DNA from: Desulfobacteraceae bacterium
GTDB taxonomy: Bacteria; Desulfobacterota; Desulfobacteria; Desulfobacterales; Desulfobacteraceae
Length of the DNA: 9,399 nucleotides
Direction: 5' to 3'
Assembly: GCA_015486915.1 (NCBI GenBank)
Contig: WFQS01000444.1
Coordinates: forward strand, 1 to 9,399
Shown piece after piece: positions 5,417-9,399 of the stretch; the stretch's first letter is position 1, and each line of letters opens with the position of its first letter. The translations under genes were made by a program, and so were the position numbers. The notes beneath the pieces were generated by a model. That model was not told where the DNA came from. It was given only the letters and a program-made list of their open reading frames with translations, and ran no database searches.

Positions 5417-5465
5417 TTGTTCGTTGTGAGGCCGTTTAATAGTCTCCAGATCAGCCCCATGGCAG

Positions 5466-7181
5466 TTATAACCTGACTGTCGCTGAAAGATACGCATCCC
5501 ATACCTTGTCAACAACCGGAAACAGAGCATTCAAAGATGAAAGGCTTGAAATACTAACCGGTTTACCAAGTGGATTCCCGCTTCCGGTATATTCGTAATC
5601 GTAAAACCTTGCACCTAATTTTAAGAAGAAATTCTGTCCGAAGATCGGCTGGATATAGTATCCTTCATAAACACTTCCTCTTGTTGATAATTTACTTCCA
5701 ACAAGGGAATCTTCAGCACCGGTGAAATTAAACCAGTACTTTGATCCCCAGTTATACTCAAGTCCGAGTCTGCCTTCAAAGGGCATGGGGAAAACAGCGC
5801 CTGCGTATAAACAATATCCATTACGGGATTCAAGTTTTCCATTGGAACTGAGCAGTCCCTGACCCATGATCTCGTAAAATGGATTTTTTGAAATTTTTGA
5901 AGGATCTGTGTGGCTCCAGGATGCTGCAAAGAACAAATCAATATCTTTTTCCGTTTGTTCATATAGATTTTTTCTTATCAGCAGAGAAGCCGCGTCCCAG
6001 TCGCCTATCTCAGTTGTGGGCTGCATTCTAGTGATATATCCGCCGCTGTTCTGCGCAAAAGAATACTCATCAATTCCATCTCCGTTGGAATCTGATTTTG
6101 ACACGATAAACGGCATTACAGTAAGACCTGTGAATCCGTCGGTAATATCCCATGCATGGGCATAGCTGAACACAGCACTTAAAGATTCATCATCATACAG
6201 AGTGGCAATAAGACCTGCAAGATGAACATCCTCAACATAGCTGTCACGGCTGTCAAGTGAATAGGAATTACCCCAGTCACCTTCAAATCCCAGTCCATAG
6301 CATAATTTAAGTGCAGCTCCAGGGATTCCGGTAAGATCTTCAAGCCCGAAATTCAAAGATGCTCCGTCAAACTGCCAGTTGATAATTGTTGCAAGGGGTG
6401 ATCCAGCTTCCAGGCTGTAATTGGCATACTCCAGGGGAGGACCGTTTGTGGAAGGCCTGCGTCCGACTGAAAAGCTTATGGGAATATCGTTTGCGTACTG
6501 AGAGTAAACAAAATAAGCCCTTTCAAGATGCATGGTATCTCCATGGGGAAGGGAAGAAGTGTTGCCATCCATGGTTATGTCACTAAGGTTGCCGTGGTTG
6601 AATTTCACTTCCGAAGAATCTCCCCAAGCCTTGTATACTGCAAGCCTGCCTGTAAAACTGAGCTGCTTGTTCACCTTTCCTTTCATATCAAGATGAAATT
6701 TGTTGGTATAGATAATATTATTATTTTCGTTAAATTTATCGGTCGGGGGCACCATGCCCGCCTGTACCATATTGTTCATACCCTGTTGAATCTGGGCAAG
6801 GGTTCCACCGTTAAATCCACCAGCTGCCACGGGCGTGAAAAAACCCTGCACAAGGGCTGATGGTGCTGCCCTGAGATCACTGTAGTGGAGACTGTCAGCC
6901 TTTGTCCTCAATTCCACATTCAGGGATACCTTGTCAGTTGCTGTATGCAGTTCAGCCTTATCCATCCGGGAACTGAGATATTTTACATTTTCTTTTTCCT
7001 TTGTGCTTTTTTCCTCAAGTTTTTTTATTTTGTTTTTAAGTATGTCCATGTTTTGACTCATTAATTCCAGTTGCTTTTTGAGCAGCTGGACCTCGTCATC
7101 AGCGGCATAAACTGTTCCTAATGCACAAAACAGCAGAAGAAGCAGAATGCAGGAAATTTTAAAACCTGCTTTTTTCCCCAT
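5466..7181 (-). CDS. Outer-membrane beta-barrel protein with N-terminal coiled coil, DUF3373 type
   Basis: This 571-aa protein has a signal peptide (KISCILLLLLFCALGTVYAA, about residues 8-27). A predicted coiled coil follows (DDEVQLLKKQLELMSQNMDI through EEKSTKEKENVKYLSSRMD, about 28-75). The rest is rich in alternating aromatic/polar strands, for example YFVYSQYANDIPISFSVGRR, LGLEYNWGSKYWFNF and FFLKLGARFYDYEY, typical of an outer-membrane barrel. The overall plan matches DUF3373 porin-like proteins of deltaproteobacteria, often found near multiheme cytochromes. A longer frame begins at 7241, but AAAGGAGGA at 7191-7199, 9 bases before the ATG at 7181, and a promoter at 7218-7246 whose transcript begins inside the longer frame decide for 7181. 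The barrel could pass a substrate or form part of an electron conduit; neither is shown by sequence. The terminal residue is Leu rather than Phe. Confidence 0.83.
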   Translation of the reverse strand: MGKKAGFKISCILLLLLFCALGTVYAADDEVQLLKKQLELMSQNMDILKNKIKKLEEKSTKEKENVKYLSSRMDKAELHTATDKVSLNVELRTKADSLHYSDLRAAPSALVQGFFTPVAAGGFNGGTLAQIQQGMNNMVQAGMVPPTDKFNENNNIIYTNKFHLDMKGKVNKQLSFTGRLAVYKAWGDSSEVKFNHGNLSDITMDGNTSSLPHGDTMHLERAYFVYSQYANDIPISFSVGRRPSTNGPPLEYANYSLEAGSPLATIINWQFDGASLNFGLEDLTGIPGAALKLCYGLGFEGDWGNSYSLDSRDSYVEDVHLAGLIATLYDDESLSAVFSYAHAWDITDGFTGLTVMPFIVSKSDSNGDGIDEYSFAQNSGGYITRMQPTTEIGDWDAASLLIRKNLYEQTEKDIDLFFAASWSHTDPSKISKNPFYEIMGQGLLSSNGKLESRNGYCLYAGAVFPMPFEGRLGLEYNWGSKYWFNFTGAEDSLVGSKLSTRGSVYEGYYIQPIFGQNFFLKLGARFYDYEYTGSGNPLGKPVSISSLSSLNALFPVVDKVWDAYLSATVRL

Positions 7182-7217
7182 ATAAAAAAATCCTCCTTTA
7201 AATACAGACAAAAATAG

Positions 7218-7246
7218 ATTATAAATTTTTATTTTCGTCATGTTAA
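7218..7246 (-). promoter_or_regulatory. Sigma-70-type promoter for the porin gene
   Basis: On the minus strand TTAACA (7246-7241) matches the -35 consensus at five of six positions, and TATAAT (7223-7218) matches the -10 exactly, with a 17-base spacer. Transcription would begin near 7211, giving a leader of about 30 bases that contains the AAAGGAGGA ribosome binding site at 7199-7191. The porin and the small downstream gene can thus be expressed independently of the cytochrome gene upstream. Confidence 0.65.
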
Positions 7247-7294
7247 TATTGACTGTTAAAAAGTGATGTAAGGCAAATCAGGGTTTTACACAAC

Positions 7295-9399
7295 CTACTT
7301 ATTAACAGCTTCCTTTACAATCAGGGGCAATTTTGCAAATCTGCCTCCTGTTTCAATGGGATCACCTTTATAACCAAGGGCTTTAAAATCTATATAATCG
7401 CTTTTTCCTATAAGTTTTTTAACGGGGATTCCTTCTTTTTCAAGTTGTCTGAAATCAATACCCCTTGAGACAAGTTCTGTAAAATCAACATCTTTTCTTT
7501 TTTGATGGCATCTGGAGCAGTTATTTCCGGGGCCTGCAAGCGCGGTATGACACTGCCTGCAGGAAAGAGCCCTTTCTTTTGGAACAACCTCATGGGTAAC
7601 AGCCTGATACATGATAGTTTTTGTAAATCCGTATTTACCGCTGTATTTCAGATCAGTTGATTTAACCCCTGCCCTGATGGCCCTGTCCCAGTCATGGTGT
7701 ACTGCAACTCCTGTCCACAACTCAAAGGGCAGAAGATATCTGTTGACAAGATCAAAGACCTGTTTTCCCCTGTGGGGCTTAAAAGGATATATCCTTGCAG
7801 ACGGGTCATGGAAATCTCCCATGGGTCTGGCAAGCTGGGTTACTCCGTTTTCATTGATATGGTCTCCGAGAACATAATTTTCTGCGGTTCCGTTATACCA
7901 CATGTAGGTGGGGTGTCCGGCCTGGATCTTCACCCTTTTTCCATGGTGGAGTCCTTTTTTATGTTCATCCATCATTGACCAGTCCCAGAGAACTTCAGTG
8001 GGCATGCCCTTAGAAAAAACTGGAATATGGCAGGTCTGGCAGGCAATATTTTTCGTATGCTGGTTAAGATGGTGGGAGAGCAGACTTGATTCCACATGGG
8101 GTTTATCAGTATGGCAATACTCACATGACATATCACCTTCGGATACTGCAATGGGAATACTGCGCCCTGCTATTTTGTGATTTCTTGTAATATGGCAGTC
8201 CTGGCACTTGAAATTATTTTTTCCACCCATGTGGACATCAAAATTCCTTGCCGGCTCTTCAAGTTCATCAAGAAGAGGGGTCAGGGAACCGTGTTTTGTA
8301 CCTCCACCATGGCCGCCGTAGAAATGGCACTGCATGCCGCAGTTTGCCCGCTGGGGCCTTCCCACACTTTCTGCAACAAGTTTCAGGTCCACATCTTTTT
8401 TGGGCCATCCTGCAGTTGTTTTTGTATATTCATGCCATTCGGTTCGATCATGGCAGACCAGGCAGTCAATATTTGAAGTGTCTTTAAAATTAAAATGCTG
8501 ATCTTTCCATCCGTATCCTATGTGACAGCCGGTACACGAAGGCCAGTTCCCATTGATATTGATACAGAAATTGTTAAATGTCATACCGTGTTTTCCAAGA
8601 TCAATACGTTTTTCATGACCAATGGAATATGGAGACGGTCCCTGCCATTTCCAGTGGGAGGTCTCAAGCATCTCTTTTGCTTCATTTTCATGACATCTCA
8701 GGCACTCGGCTGTAACCTCTTTTGCAGTGGGATGTTCCTTAAGCTTTACAAGTTTGCTGTGATCCGGAACTTTTTTTTCATGGCATCCAAGGCAGTCAAC
8801 AGGGGCCTGGGACTCCATTGAACGTGCTACAGGCCCCCTGACCATGGCAGTATATTTCACAGGACCTCTTTTATGGGATATACGGGCGGCCTCCTTGTGG
8901 CATCGAACACACAACTGGTGGTATGCACCTTTTAAGCCCGGAACATCAAGATGACCCGGGGTAAAAGGTTTCCCATGGCACAAAGAGCATTTTGAAGGAA
9001 GAATCCCCATCCCGGTCAAGTCAGCCATGGTAACTTTTTTCCCGTATTTATCCATTGGTTTCCCAGCAGACATATCCGCCCTGATCATATTTTTTTTATC
9101 ATATGTTTTTCCTGTTTTAATCTTTTCCCCGGTTTTAACTGCCTTTTCTTTTTTAAAGGATACACCTGATTCAGGTGATACCCTGTGGTGACAGATGGTG
9201 CAGTCCTTGAGCACGTGTGCATGCTTTCGGTGCATGAAACGTACAGGGACATATTGGTCACTGTATTTATTTACAACAGGACTGTTCAAAATAAAAACTT
9301 CAGGAGCATCTGCAATTGACGGTACAGTCTTTTCAACAAACGGGGCAGGCCTTTTTTCCTGTACAGCATGTGCAGACGAACAGAAAAAGACTGCAGAAA
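7295..9399 (-). CDS. Multiheme c-type cytochrome, octaheme tetrathionate reductase family with N-terminal c3-like domain (5' end outside window)
   Basis: The frame is open to the window edge. Codons upstream of a TTG at 9289 encode the end of a signal peptide (SAVFFCSSAHA, then VQEKRP), so the true start lies beyond 9399 and at least 700 residues are present. Numbering from that TTG, heme motifs CXXCH occur at 30, 101, 127, 166, 196, 252, 276, 362, 389, 417, 577 and 591, plus a CX3CH (CGMQCH) at 317: thirteen in total. Residues 14-180 with HRKHAHVLKDCTICHH resemble a four-heme cytochrome c3 domain. From about 195 (ECLRCHENEAKEMLETSHW), through FNNFCININGN, GYGWKD, CHFYGGHGGGTKHG and FKALGYKGDPI, it follows the octaheme tetrathionate reductase family. 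It is periplasmic. Family members reduce tetrathionate, hydroxylamine or nitrite in vitro; the substrate here is unknown. Confidence 0.88.
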   Translation of the reverse strand, partial: SAVFFCSSAHAVQEKRPAPFVEKTVPSIADAPEVFILNSPVVNKYSDQYVPVRFMHRKHAHVLKDCTICHHRVSPESGVSFKKEKAVKTGEKIKTGKTYDKKNMIRADMSAGKPMDKYGKKVTMADLTGMGILPSKCSLCHGKPFTPGHLDVPGLKGAYHQLCVRCHKEAARISHKRGPVKYTAMVRGPVARSMESQAPVDCLGCHEKKVPDHSKLVKLKEHPTAKEVTAECLRCHENEAKEMLETSHWKWQGPSPYSIGHEKRIDLGKHGMTFNNFCININGNWPSCTGCHIGYGWKDQHFNFKDTSNIDCLVCHDRTEWHEYTKTTAGWPKKDVDLKLVAESVGRPQRANCGMQCHFYGGHGGGTKHGSLTPLLDELEEPARNFDVHMGGKNNFKCQDCHITRNHKIAGRSIPIAVSEGDMSCEYCHTDKPHVESSLLSHHLNQHTKNIACQTCHIPVFSKGMPTEVLWDWSMMDEHKKGLHHGKRVKIQAGHPTYMWYNGTAENYVLGDHINENGVTQLARPMGDFHDPSARIYPFKPHRGKQVFDLVNRYLLPFELWTGVAVHHDWDRAIRAGVKSTDLKYSGKYGFTKTIMYQAVTHEVVPKERALSCRQCHTALAGPGNNCSRCHQKRKDVDFTELVSRGIDFRQLEKEGIPVKKLIGKSDYIDFKALGYKGDPIETGGRFAKLPLIVKEAVNK

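Noticed and set aside
6528..6860. Plus-strand 110-aa frame inside the porin gene
   Set aside because: It is a shadow frame; the minus strand encodes a coherent outer-membrane protein throughout.
7611..8821. Several overlapping plus-strand frames of 79-108 aa opposite the cytochrome gene
   Set aside because: Their composition (many Cys, Trp, Phe) reflects the complement of heme-motif codons; none has a start signal or family match.
9287..9289. TTG at 9289 as the true start of the multiheme cytochrome
   Set aside because: The frame upstream remains open to the window edge and encodes a signal-peptide end (SSAHA) needed for heme attachment in the periplasm.

Overview
The window looks like chromosomal DNA of an anaerobic, moderately AT-rich Gram-negative deltaproteobacterium (Desulfobacterota). 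A relative of Desulfobacter, Desulfobacula or Desulfobacterium would fit. The evidence is a multiheme c-type cytochrome of the octaheme tetrathionate reductase family next to a DUF3373-type outer-membrane barrel protein, plus small palindromic intergenic elements that I associate with these genomes. The taxonomic call is inference.

Left region (1-1569) is accessory. A 168-bp palindromic element (35-202) abuts the last 21 codons of a broken BrnT-type toxin gene. A CopG/BrnA-type antitoxin (261-530) follows intact. After a second, unrelated hairpin (554-684) comes a complete BrnT toxin (728-1003), overlapping a different kind of antitoxin (993-1232). The two modules are thus one decayed and one apparently intact. 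A roughly 340-bp gap holds a probable terminator and then a near-perfect 43-bp palindrome just before the next gene.

Middle region (1570-4869, + strand) is a zinc-type metal uptake operon. It encodes a Fur-family regulator (Zur-like), a periplasmic metal-binding protein (ZnuA-like), an ATPase (ZnuC), a permease (ZnuB) and a 73-aa S4 RNA-binding protein. The palindrome at 1522-1564 is the obvious operator. A 102-bp inverted-repeat element flanked by an 8-bp direct repeat sits inside the operon between znuC and znuB.

Right region (4976-9399, - strand) converges on the zinc operon. Read in transcription order it encodes three proteins. The first is a secreted multiheme cytochrome with 13 heme-binding motifs: a four-heme cytochrome c3-like N-terminus joined to an octaheme-type body, with its 5' end cut off by the window edge. 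The second is a 571-aa coiled-coil plus beta-barrel outer-membrane protein with its own strong promoter. The third is a small secreted protein that resembles a monoheme cytochrome c whose heme motif has been lost. Together they suggest a periplasm/outer-membrane redox module, perhaps for reducing a sulfur or nitrogen oxyanion or for moving electrons across the outer membrane. The substrate cannot be told from sequence. A strong hairpin at 4888-4927 separates the convergent units.
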